From assembly GCF_036898825.1 (NCBI RefSeq), contig NZ_JARUND010000002.1, positions 248,001-312,000 of the forward strand: 64,000 nucleotides of DNA, given 5' to 3'. Both the position numbers and the translations under genes were made by a program. Shown here one piece after another: positions 17,960-25,589 of the stretch. The notes under the pieces are model-generated. The model searched no databases and was not told where the DNA came from. It saw only the letters and a program-made list of their open reading frames with translations. Position 1 is the first letter of the stretch. Every line of letters starts with the position of its first letter. The stretch is from Streptomyces sp. B21-083 (lineage in GTDB: Bacteria > Actinomycetota > Actinomycetes > Streptomycetales > Streptomycetaceae).

Positions 17960-18508
17960 GTGGAGGCCCGTCGACTGTTCCGACTGGACAACGAGGTGCT
18001 GGCGTTCCGCTTCACCGCCACGATGAGCGACCGGGCCGGCGCGGAGCCCCAGGAGCGGTTCTCCGACCCCGGCCGGCTAGAGCTCTGGTTGCATGCCGCG
18101 GGGCTCGGCGTGCCTGACGTCTCACCCGCAGAGCTCAAGGATGCACTAACGCTGAGAGAAGCGATCTACCGTGCCGGGCTGGCCGTCGCCGCCACCCAGC
18201 GCCCCGATCCGGGTGACGCGGCATTCCTGAACGGGGCCGCGGCCGCAGGACAGCCAAGGCCCGGTCTCGAGAACGGGCTCGCAGTCTGGCACCTCAGCAA
18301 GGAAGCACCGGTACCGGACGCGCTCGGAGTGCTTGCCGCCGACGCCATCCACATACTCGGAGGCCCCGACCGCACCCGGATCAAAGCATGCGAAGGCCCC
18401 GGCTGCGCCGGCCTCTTCCTCGACACCAGTCGCGGCACAAACCGCCGCTGGTGCTCAATGAACACCTGCGGTAACAGGGTCAAAAAAGCCCGGCTCGCCG
18501 ACAAGTAA
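17960..18508 (+). CDS. ABATE/CGNR zinc-finger transcriptional regulator
   Basis: A 182-residue protein with an N-terminal ABATE (putative stress-induced regulator) domain and a C-terminal CGNR zinc finger (CEGPGCAGLFLDTS, RRWCSMNTCGNRVKKA); the four Cys and the CGNR tetrad are intact, the latter expected to bind DNA. GTG 17960 follows a run of AGGGGGG and is preferred over GTG 17936. The gene is divergent from a dehydrogenase-transporter pair and 37 bases from the nearer of two operator copies, which suggests it controls itself and the pair. The inducer is unknown. Confidence 0.85.
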   Translation: MEARRLFRLDNEVLAFRFTATMSDRAGAEPQERFSDPGRLELWLHAAGLGVPDVSPAELKDALTLREAIYRAGLAVAATQRPDPGDAAFLNGAAAAGQPRPGLENGLAVWHLSKEAPVPDALGVLAADAIHILGGPDRTRIKACEGPGCAGLFLDTSRGTNRRWCSMNTCGNRVKKARLADK

Positions 18509-18625
18509 CGACTACAGGAAACCGCCCCCCGTAGCTCTCCGGTAACGCCTGGCGCTCATGTCAGTGGCGGTCGCCAGCAGCGGACGCCGCCAGCACCCTG
18601 TCAACAACCTCACGACCCGCAACAC

Positions 18626-19771
18626 CTAGCCACCGAACGGCACCTGTGCCGCCGGGGCGGCGGCCGACGCGAACGGGTGCCGCCACAGCCCCCGCGCGGC
18701 AAGCCGCGGCAGCACCCCCTCGCCGAACCAGTACGCCTCTTCCAGGTGCGGATAGCCCGAGAGGACGAACTCGTCGATACCCAGGGCGTGGTACTCGGCG
18801 ATGCGGTCGGCGACCTCGTCGTGGCTGCCGACGAGCGCGGTGCCCGCGCCGCCGCGTACCAGGCCGATTCCCGCCCAGAGGTTGGGGTGGATCTCCAGCC
18901 CGTCCCGGTTGCCGCCGCCGTGCAGGGCGAGCATCCGCTGCTGCCCCTCCGACTCGCTGCGGGCGAGCCCGGCCTGGATGTCCCGTACGGTCCCCGGGTC
19001 GAAGCCCGCGAGGATGCGGTCCGCCTCCGCCCAGGCCGCCTCGGCCGTGTCGCGGGTGATGACATGCAGCCGGATGCCGAACCGGAGGGTGCGCCCCTGC
19101 CGGGCGGCCAGCCCCTTGACCCAGGCGATCTTCTGGGAGACCTGGGCCGGCGGTTCGCCCCAGGTGAGATAGACGTCGACGTGCCGGGCGGCGACCTCAC
19201 CGGCGATGGGTGAGGAACCGCCGAAGTACACCTCGGGGACCGGGTCGGGGACACGGGCCAACGCGGCCTCCTCGACCCGGATGTGTTCGCCGGTCAGGCT
19301 GACCGTCTTGCCCTCCCACAACTCCCGTACGACTTCGAGGAATTCGCCTGTACGACGGTACCGGGCGTTCTTGTCGAGGAAGTCGCCGTAGGCCTTCTGT
19401 TCGTGGCTCTCACCGCCGGTGACCACGTTGAGGAGGAGCCGTCCGCCGGTCTGGCGCTGGAAGGTGGACGCCATCTGCGCGGCGAGGGTCGGGGAGACGG
19501 AGCCGGGGCGGAAGGCGACGAGGAACTTCAGACGCTCGGTGTGCTGGCTGACCATGGCTGTGGTCAGCCAGGCGTCCTCGCACCAGGCGCCGGTCGGGGT
19601 GAGCGCGCCGACGAAGCCGAGGTCCTCGGCGGCGCGGGCGATCTGGATCAGATAGGCGACCGTCGGCGGCCGGTTCCGTCCGAAGGCGGTGGCCGGGGTG
19701 CCGTGGCCGCCGCCGACGACATGGCGACTGTCGCCGTTGGTGGGGAGGAACCAGTGGAAGGTGAGGGACAC
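18626..19771 (-). CDS. ssuD: FMNH2-dependent alkanesulfonate monooxygenase
   Basis: A 381-residue LLM-type TIM-barrel monooxygenase matching SsuD through its length: FHWFLPTNGDSRH at the N-terminus, TGAWCEDAWL, LKFLVAFRPG, NVVTGGES, DVYLTWGEPP, NLWAGIGLVRGGAGTALVG and LSGYPHLEEAYWFGE. SsuD uses reduced FMN and O2 to release sulfite from alkanesulfonates, supplying sulfur when sulfate or cysteine is short. It follows the FMN reductase gene ssuE by 102 bases, the classic two-component pair. No transporter genes are adjacent. The operon begins with a Cys-containing leader peptide. Confidence 0.93.
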   Translation of the reverse strand: MSLTFHWFLPTNGDSRHVVGGGHGTPATAFGRNRPPTVAYLIQIARAAEDLGFVGALTPTGAWCEDAWLTTAMVSQHTERLKFLVAFRPGSVSPTLAAQMASTFQRQTGGRLLLNVVTGGESHEQKAYGDFLDKNARYRRTGEFLEVVRELWEGKTVSLTGEHIRVEEAALARVPDPVPEVYFGGSSPIAGEVAARHVDVYLTWGEPPAQVSQKIAWVKGLAARQGRTLRFGIRLHVITRDTAEAAWAEADRILAGFDPGTVRDIQAGLARSESEGQQRMLALHGGGNRDGLEIHPNLWAGIGLVRGGAGTALVGSHDEVADRIAEYHALGIDEFVLSGYPHLEEAYWFGEGVLPRLAARGLWRHPFASAAAPAAQVPFGG

Positions 19772-19873
19772 CGAAGAACTCCGATCGGGAACGGGCGTCT
19801 TGCGTGACAGCGGGCGGCTGGGCCCGCCAGCGGGGTGAGTCGTCGTTCGAGCAGCGGTGCGCGGTGGTCGGGG

Positions 19874-20428
19874 TCAGCTCGCCGCGGCGAGGAGCGGGGA
19901 GCGTCCGAGCGCTGCCGAGAACTGGTCGAGGACCTGGGTGAGGGCCTCCGCGGTGGCCGGGGCGACCGCGATGGAGCCGTCCTCGTGGGCGGTGATGTCC
20001 TTGTCGAGGGTGAACCAGCCCTGGACGATGTGGGCGGCACCCATGGAGTTGAGGACCGGGCGCAGTGCGTAGTCGATGGCCAGCACATGGGCCGTGGTGC
20101 CGCCGGTGGCGAGTGGCAGCACGGTCTTGCCGGTGAGGGCGTACTGCGGGAGCAGGTCGAGGAGTGCCTTGAGGACACCGGAGTAGGACGCCTTGTAGAC
20201 GGGGGTGCCGATGACGACACCGTCGGCGCGTGCGAACAACTCGGTGGCCTCGACGATCGCCGGGTGCCGGAAGTCGGCGCCGAGCAGGGCTTCGGCGGGA
20301 ATCGTGCGGACGTCGAGCGGGATCACCTCGTGTCCCTGCGCGGCGAGCCGGGTGTCCAGGTGCCGCAGGAGCTTTCCGGTGCGGGAGGAGACGGAGGGGC
20401 TGCCGGAGACGGACAGGACGGTGGCCAT
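19874..20428 (-). CDS. ssuE: NADPH-dependent FMN reductase
   Basis: A 184-residue flavodoxin-like reductase of the SsuE/MsuE type. The phosphate loop SGSPSVSSRTGKLLRHL (residues 7-23) and GTPVYKASYSGVLKALLDLLP (about 83-103) are diagnostic. It supplies FMNH2 to the SsuD monooxygenase encoded downstream. ATG 20428 follows AGAGGA; a longer reading upstream lacks conservation. The 264 bases before it separate it from a leader peptide, space suited to an attenuation structure. Confidence 0.9.
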   Translation of the reverse strand: MATVLSVSGSPSVSSRTGKLLRHLDTRLAAQGHEVIPLDVRTIPAEALLGADFRHPAIVEATELFARADGVVIGTPVYKASYSGVLKALLDLLPQYALTGKTVLPLATGGTTAHVLAIDYALRPVLNSMGAAHIVQGWFTLDKDITAHEDGSIAVAPATAEALTQVLDQFSAALGRSPLLAAAS

Positions 20429-20692
20429 GGGTCCTCTTTCTGGAGGCTTTCCGGGGTCCGGCGTCATCTGCGACACGGCAGGCGACCCGGGTGAAGTGGT
20501 CAGGATTGCCAGGTCGGTTCGGGCGGTTCGCCATCGAGGACCCAGCGGCCGACCGCGCGCCGGCCGCGGGCGACGAGGTCGTGGAGGAGGCCGGCGCGGT
20601 CGTCACGCCGGAGGGCACGCCCGTTGCCGTCCGGATGAAGTCCGGTGGCTTCTCAGGCGGTTACGAAAGAACGCGGCGGATCAGGACGGGGA
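20429..20692 (-). promoter_or_regulatory. Leader RNA between the Cys leader peptide and ssuE
   Basis: I see no gene in this 264-base stretch. It is GC-rich and has short inverted repeats (for example CGGCCG with CCGGCCG near 20548-20570), so it can fold. Its place after a Cys-containing leader peptide suggests ribosome-mediated attenuation. I could not define a single terminator/antiterminator pair by eye. Confidence 0.4.
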
Positions 20693-20776
20693 TCAGGCCG
20701 CGGGACGACAGGAGGCACTGGAGACGCGCGCGAGGTCGACGTGCCGTCGCCGCGTGAGGTCCAGTCGCATTGTCAT
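20693..20776 (-). CDS. Cysteine-containing leader peptide of the sulfonate operon
   Basis: A 27-codon frame (25 if the second ATG at 20770 is used) reads MTMRLD followed by LTRRRHVDLARVSSASCRP and AA. It carries the RRHVDLxRVxSAxCR signature that I recognise from short leader peptides before sulfur-assimilation genes in streptomycetes and mycobacteria. It is too small for ordinary gene callers. ATG 20776 has AGGA 8 bases upstream. The single Cys is close to the end, so slow translation at that codon under cysteine starvation could change folding of the following RNA and let ssuE-ssuD be transcribed. The mechanism is inferred from the family; the peptide itself is directly readable. Confidence 0.85.
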   Translation of the reverse strand: MTMRLDLTRRRHVDLARVSSASCRPAA

Positions 20777-21015
20777 GCGGTGGATCCTGACAGTCGCCGA
20801 AGACGGCAGTCAAGGAAAAGCCGACCGGTCTCGTATCGCGGACCACCCGACACGAACGGACGACGGGACACGCAGCGTGCAAGGACGGTCACCCAGCATC
20901 ATTCATCATCTTTTACCGCACATAAGGGAGAAATAAGAGCACAATGTGAGTACGCGGCATTAACCGCAAACCGCAACAGAAGCGGTCAGGCCTGCACAGT
21001 CGAAGGAGACGAGTC

Positions 21016-21456
21016 ATGGCCAATGTCTCGCACACCAGAGGTGACATCCACAGCCACCCTGATGTATCCGAAATGCGGGCCCGGTACGCCCGTATGCTCG
21101 GCGGTCGCGATGTCGCGCTAGTGGACGGACCGGTGTTCCTCGTCGGTCTGTACTGCGCGGCATCCCCCTGGATCCTCCACTACACGACAAGCCAGCCCCC
21201 GCTCGTGACCCACAACCTGATCATGGGCATCGCGATCGGCCTGCTGGCCCTCGGGTTCACCAACACTCCGGAGCGCATGTACGGCCTCAGCGGGGCCCTG
21301 TGCGCGATGGGCATCTGGATGATCGTCTCGCCGTGGATCGTCGGCGACAGCCCTGACGCGGGTGTGGTGCTGAACAACGTCATCATCGGCGCCCTGGCCC
21401 TGTGCCTGGGGATGTTGAGTGCGGGCGCGACAGCGAGAAGCGCACCCAGGCCGTAG
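21016..21456 (+). CDS. SPW-repeat membrane protein
   Basis: A 146-residue membrane protein with four transmembrane helices in two SPW repeats: AASPWILHY near residue 57 and IVSPWIVGD near residue 109. The family is common in actinobacteria and has no proven function; the paired Ser-Pro-Trp motifs lie in membrane segments. The N-terminal 35 residues are hydrophilic and His-containing. GAAGGAG is well placed before the ATG. It is followed by a hairpin terminator, so it is probably transcribed alone. Confidence 0.87.
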   Translation: MANVSHTRGDIHSHPDVSEMRARYARMLGGRDVALVDGPVFLVGLYCAASPWILHYTTSQPPLVTHNLIMGIAIGLLALGFTNTPERMYGLSGALCAMGIWMIVSPWIVGDSPDAGVVLNNVIIGALALCLGMLSAGATARSAPRP

Positions 21457-21505
21457 GTACGCGCGGAGAGAGGACGACGACAACCACCTGTACGTCGAGG
21501 TGAGA

Positions 21506-21539
21506 AGCGGGCCCGACCCCCTCCAGGGGCGGGCCCGCT
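21506..21539. terminator. Hairpin terminator after the SPW gene
   Basis: The arms AGCGGGCCCG-ACCCC (21506-21520) and GGGGC-GGGCCCGCT (21526-21539) pair with one bulged base and a CTCCA loop, 50 bases after the SPW stop codon. Confidence 0.75.
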
Positions 21540-21657
21540 CTCCGTTCGGCTCACACGCCCTCGAAACGCGCATGGCGTTTTGGGGGCCGAACGGACTGTC
21601 CCGGGCCGGAGCGGGCACCAGTCAGGAGGTAGGCAGTACCGGCGAAGAGGGGCGGAA

Positions 21658-21942
21658 ATGACGATCTCGAGCATTATCGGTGCCATCATCATCGGCGCCG
21701 TCATCGGCATACTGGGCCGGCTCGTCATCCCGGGGCGACAGCACATCGGCGTCCTCTGGACGATCGCCGTCGGTATCGTGGCCGCACTCATCGGTTCGGC
21801 GATCGCGGCCGGGCTCGACGTGTCCGACACGGACGGCGTCGACTGGGTCGAGTGGCTGATCCAGATCGGGCTCGCGGCCCTCGGTGTGGCCGCGCTGGAC
21901 CGCGCGAAGGCGCCGCGTCGCGCGCACAGCAGGCGGCGGTGA
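21658..21942 (+). CDS. GlsB/YeaQ/YmgE family small membrane protein
   Basis: A 94-residue protein with three hydrophobic helices and the family's glycine zipper pattern (IIGAIIIGAVIGILGRLVIPG, then WTIAVGIVAALIGSAIAAGL). Members, sometimes called transglycosylase-associated or Asp23-partner proteins, are induced by envelope stress; no enzyme activity is established. ATG 21658 follows AGAGGGGCGG. The last dozen residues are basic. A long hairpin follows at 22019. Confidence 0.87.
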   Translation: MTISSIIGAIIIGAVIGILGRLVIPGRQHIGVLWTIAVGIVAALIGSAIAAGLDVSDTDGVDWVEWLIQIGLAALGVAALDRAKAPRRAHSRRR

Positions 21943-22018
21943 CGGGCCGAGGGTGAGTGCAGGAGGCCGGGGCGGCCGCGTCGGGCCGGGCCTGGCCTCC
22001 GGGCCCCGAAATCCCTTT

Positions 22019-22064
22019 GTGGGTGGTGGTTCGCCGAAGCTAGGTTCGGCGAACCACCACCCAC
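22019..22064. terminator. Perfect 20-bp hairpin
   Basis: Positions 22019-22038 and 22045-22064 are exact inverted repeats around a GCTAGG loop. It ends 21 bases before the acetyltransferase start, so it could terminate the upstream gene and also sequester the start region of the next mRNA. Confidence 0.7.
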
Positions 22065-22084
22065 GTCCATGTCACGGAGCCCCC

Positions 22085-22966
22085 TTGCCCCCGCGCATCA
22101 CCGCACTCACCGATCCCGAACCCGGCGCGTCGAGCCGACGGCTCGTCTGGCTGGCGGCCGGCCAGGACGGTGTGCCGCTCGGCTCCGCCTATCTGCGCCT
22201 GTTCAGCCGGGAAGGCCAGGAGCATCTCGCCGAGGTGGAGATCTCCGTCCACCCCGCCGAGCGGCGGCGGGGCGTCGGCACCCGGCTCCTGGAGGCCGCC
22301 GTCGCGGCGGCCCGGAGTGACGGTCGACGCTCGGTCCTGGCGCAGGCAGAGGAGGGCTCCCCCGGCGACCATTTCCTCGCGGCCCGGGCTTTTCGCCGGG
22401 TGCTGGCACTGACGTACGCCCGGCTGGTACTCGCCGACGTGGACCTCGCGGAAATCACCCGGCTTGCCGAACTCCCGCACCCCGGCTACCGGTTGACGGC
22501 CTGGGAGGGCGCCGTGCCGCCCGCGCTGGCGGGGAGCTACGCCGACTCGCGCCGTGCCATGGACGACATGCCGATGGAGGGCACCGACTACGGCACGGTC
22601 GTGTGGGACGTCGACCGCGTCCTGGCGGCGGCCGAGGCGGTAGGCAAGCGCGGCGACCTGCTGCACACCGTGGCCGCGCTGGACACGGCGGACGGTTCGG
22701 TCGTCGGCTTCTCCGAGCTGGTGGTGCCGGGCGACGGTCAGGGCGATGGGCAGCACTACGGTACGGCGGTGCTGCCCGGGCACCGCGGCCGGGGCCTCGG
22801 GCGCTGGATGAAGGCCGAGTCGATCCGCCGCGCCCGCGAACGCCACCCCGGACTCACGGGACTGCTCACCGACACCGCGACAGGCAACGCGCCGATGCTC
22901 GGCATCAACGACGAGCTGGGGTACCTGCCCACCCACAGGGCCGTGGAGTACCAGCTCGGGCTGTGA
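22085..22966 (+). CDS. GNAT acetyltransferase with two GNAT-like domains
   Basis: A 293-residue protein with two GCN5-related folds. The N-terminal domain has the acetyl-CoA loop HPAERRRGVGTRLLEAAV (around residue 58-75); the C-terminal domain has VLPGHRGRGLGRWMKAESI (about 236-254), both with the R/Q-x-x-G-x-G/A signature. Such tandem GNAT proteins acetylate small amines or antibiotics, MshD-like in layout, but MshD (mycothiol synthase) motifs are not evident. I chose TTG 22085 with GGAG 5 bases before it; no ATG gives a sensible N-terminus. Substrate unknown. Confidence 0.75.
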   Translation: MPPRITALTDPEPGASSRRLVWLAAGQDGVPLGSAYLRLFSREGQEHLAEVEISVHPAERRRGVGTRLLEAAVAAARSDGRRSVLAQAEEGSPGDHFLAARAFRRVLALTYARLVLADVDLAEITRLAELPHPGYRLTAWEGAVPPALAGSYADSRRAMDDMPMEGTDYGTVVWDVDRVLAAAEAVGKRGDLLHTVAALDTADGSVVGFSELVVPGDGQGDGQHYGTAVLPGHRGRGLGRWMKAESIRRARERHPGLTGLLTDTATGNAPMLGINDELGYLPTHRAVEYQLGL

Positions 22967-23000
22967 GACCGGCGCCGCCCGGCGCTCCGGCCGTCAGGGC

Positions 23001-23777
23001 TCAGGCCTCGTACACGTACGGCGTCGTCGTGGTGAGGGGTTCGAAGCCGAGGCGCTCCAGGACAGGCCTGCTCTGGTGGGAGGCGTCGACCTGGAGATAG
23101 CGGTAGCCGCGCTCCACGGCGTCGCGGGCGCGGTGGGCGACCAGGGCGCGGTAGATGCCCTTGCCGCGCCAGGCCTCGACGGTGCCGCCGCCCCACAGCC
23201 CGGCGAACCGGGTACCGGGCACGAGTTCCATGCGGGCCGCGCTCACCGGCTCGTCGCCGGCCAGCGCCACCACGGCCGTGACCGTGTCCGGGTCGTCGGT
23301 GAGCCGGGCGAGCAGCTGGTGCCGCATCCGGGAGCTGTCGGTGCCGAACGCCTTCTCGTGCACGTCCGCCACGAGCTCGACACCGGTCCGGTCGGTCACC
23401 GGGACGAGGTGGATGCCCTCGGGCGGCTCGGTGTCGAAGGTCAGATTGGCGACCTCACCGATCATCAGCGTCTCCTCGGGCTCGGGCGTGAACCCCGCCG
23501 TCCGCAGCCGTTGCCCCAGGTCGATGGGGAGGTCATGGCCGTAGAGCTTCCATTCGAACGTCCGTCCGAGGTCGCCGTAGTGGCGGATCTGCTCGCCGAT
23601 GGCCTCGTCGGCGTGTGCCGCGTCGAGGTCGGACCAGACGACCCCGTTCCAGCCCTGGGCGTCTGCGACCTGGCGCACCACCCCGCCCACCCGTTCGATC
23701 CGAGCGCCCGGCCCGTCGGGCTGCGCCCCTTCGCGCATGTCCCGGTCGTAAAGGGCGAGCACCGCTGCATGATCCAT
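23001..23777 (-). CDS. GNAT family acetyltransferase
   Basis: A 258-residue GNAT protein. The C-terminal half is the catalytic fold: ARMELVPGTRFAGLWGGGTVE, then the cofactor loop EAWRGKGIYRALVAHRA (about residues 200-216) and YLQVDASHQSRPVLERLGF. The N-terminal 100 residues form an accessory region found in many actinobacterial homologues. Substrate unknown. It is convergent with the preceding acetyltransferase (34-base gap) and divergent from the deaminase gene. Confidence 0.85.
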   Translation of the reverse strand: MDHAAVLALYDRDMREGAQPDGPGARIERVGGVVRQVADAQGWNGVVWSDLDAAHADEAIGEQIRHYGDLGRTFEWKLYGHDLPIDLGQRLRTAGFTPEPEETLMIGEVANLTFDTEPPEGIHLVPVTDRTGVELVADVHEKAFGTDSSRMRHQLLARLTDDPDTVTAVVALAGDEPVSAARMELVPGTRFAGLWGGGTVEAWRGKGIYRALVAHRARDAVERGYRYLQVDASHQSRPVLERLGFEPLTTTTPYVYEA

Positions 23778-23969
23778 GCCGTTACTCCAGCACTCCGATG
23801 CGGCAAGCGCAACGGTATTGGCGTCCGCGCTACATCACGCTTCAGGTTATTCGCATATGCGAAGCAATGTTCGGCGCTCCCAGGGGCCCGTCCGGCGCCT
23901 GCACCGCTCTCCGAGCCTACGGACGTACCCTGCACCCTGAACCACACCGCGAGGGAGACCCGGTCAGTC

Positions 23970-24461
23970 ATGGTCAAGAGCGACGAACTGCCCTATCTGC
24001 GCCGCTGCGTGGAGCTGGCCGCCGAGGCCCTGGCGGCCGGCGACGAACCGTTCGGTTCCGTGCTGGTGGGCGCGGACGGGGCGGTGCTGGCGGAGGACCA
24101 CAACCGGGTGGCCTCCGGTGACCGCACCCGCCACCCGGAGTTCGAACTGGCCCGCTGGTCCGCCGCCCACCTGACTCCGGAGCAACGGGCGGCGGCCACC
24201 GTCTACACCTCCGGCGAGCACTGCCCGATGTGCGCCGCCGCGCACGCCTGGGTGGGCCTCGGACGGATCGTGTACGTCGCCTCGTCCGAGCAACTGGCGT
24301 CCTGGCTGGCCGAGTTGGACGTACCCGCACCCCCGGTACGGACCCTGCCGGTCAACGAGGTCGCGCCCGGTGTGACAGTCGAGGGCCCGGTGCCGGAACT
24401 GGCCCCGCAGGTACGCGACCTGCATCGCCGCTTCCACACCGGCGCACCCCGACAGGGCTGA
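23970..24461 (+). CDS. Nucleoside/nucleobase deaminase, CDA superfamily
   Basis: A 163-residue zinc deaminase. His55 with Glu57 (RHPEFEL) and Cys85 with Cys88 (HCPMC) form the metal site and proton shuttle; EPFGSVLVG is the N-terminal substrate loop. The variations (HPE instead of HAE, HCPMC instead of PCxMC) place it with guanine/nucleoside deaminase-like proteins rather than the essential tRNA adenosine deaminase TadA, but the substrate is not certain. It is convergent with the GNAT gene 20 bases downstream. Confidence 0.82.
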   Translation: MVKSDELPYLRRCVELAAEALAAGDEPFGSVLVGADGAVLAEDHNRVASGDRTRHPEFELARWSAAHLTPEQRAAATVYTSGEHCPMCAAAHAWVGLGRIVYVASSEQLASWLAELDVPAPPVRTLPVNEVAPGVTVEGPVPELAPQVRDLHRRFHTGAPRQG

Positions 24462-24481
24462 CCCCCAAGGGGCGTTCCTCG

Positions 24482-25402
24482 CTACCCGAGTTCGAGCGTG
24501 GTCACCCCGAAGACCCTTTCCCGCGCGAACTCCCGTACGGGACCGGTGTACATGCGTGCCGTCTCGAAGGAGGGTGTGAAGCCCGCCTCCCGCACCATCG
24601 CGACGGCAGCCGTGTTCGGCTCCGGAACGTCGATCGCGACCCCCGTCCGGGCCGCATCGGCGATCAGGGCGGCGAACAGCGCCCGGGCATCGGCGGCGGT
24701 GTCGGCGAACAGCGGGCCGATGCGGGGCGCGTCCCGGCCGGGACGGACGACTCCGTAGCCGGTGACGGTACGGCTACCGGGGCCGGACCCGCCGCCGTCG
24801 GCATCGGCATCGGCATCGGCGCCGGTTTCGCACAGGAAGGCGCGATGGCCGGGGGCCGTCAGCCAGTGCTCCAGGAAGCGGGGCCGGTCGGCGGGGGTGC
24901 AGAGGGTGTCGTACGCCGTGATCGCCGCCAGGTCCGTCGGCCGTACGGGGCGCACCTGCGCCGGGATGTCGGCGGCGGGCGCGGTTCCGGTGAACCGGAC
25001 GGTGCGGTAGGCGAGTTCGAAGCCCGAGCGGCGGTAGTTGTCCTGCTGGGCGACGACTCCGTCGAGGCCGACGGTACGGCTTCCGGCGTGGGCCAGCGCG
25101 GTCTTCCAGGTGGTGATCCCGTAACCCCGGCCCCGCAGATCGGGACGCACGAGATAGAAACCCAGAAAGGCGTACGCGGCACCGTAGTTGACGACCGAGA
25201 TCGCCGACACCGGCTCCCCGCCGACCCTGCCGACGAAGAATCCCTCCGGGTCCTGCGCGAAGAACCCGGCACTGTCCGACAGCCCGGGGTTCCAGCCCTC
25301 GTCGGCCGCCCATCCGGTGACGACCGGCCAGTCCTCGGGCGTGGCCCGGGTGACGACGAGGTCGTCCGAGACCGGGGCGAGGGGGCCGGCGGAGGAGATC
25401 AT
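24482..25402 (-). CDS. GNAT family acetyltransferase, two-domain
   Basis: A 306-residue protein. The N-terminal GNAT domain is clear: DLVVTRATPEDWPVV, FYLVRPDLRGRGYGITTWKTAL (acetyl-CoA loop, about residues 85-105). The C-terminal part (ADARALFAALIADAARTG through VREAGFTPSFETARMYTG) is the SCP2-like or second GNAT domain of YitH-type acetyltransferases. The linker around residue 200 contains an Asp-Ala repeat encoded by a GGCATC tandem repeat at 24799-24820. Substrate unknown. Confidence 0.83.
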   Translation of the reverse strand: MISSAGPLAPVSDDLVVTRATPEDWPVVTGWAADEGWNPGLSDSAGFFAQDPEGFFVGRVGGEPVSAISVVNYGAAYAFLGFYLVRPDLRGRGYGITTWKTALAHAGSRTVGLDGVVAQQDNYRRSGFELAYRTVRFTGTAPAADIPAQVRPVRPTDLAAITAYDTLCTPADRPRFLEHWLTAPGHRAFLCETGADADADADGGGSGPGSRTVTGYGVVRPGRDAPRIGPLFADTAADARALFAALIADAARTGVAIDVPEPNTAAVAMVREAGFTPSFETARMYTGPVREFARERVFGVTTLELG

Positions 25403-25589
25403 GGAGGTGCTCCGTTCCGTTCAGTGGGGGGATGCGGCCCCATCCGACCATGGATCCCGAAGGCGCCGCGACCACCCGGCCCGGTCTTCCCTGCCACCCG
25501 GTCCGCCGAGAGGCGGGGCACTGTCCGCCCCCTTATCGTGATCAGGGCGCCGTCCCGGTCCGCAGCCGGGGCCGCCTCTGGAGGCATTC

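Noticed and set aside
20429-20692. A classical SAM or cobalamin riboswitch before ssuE
   Set aside because: I saw none of the conserved core sequences; the leader peptide explains the long leader better.
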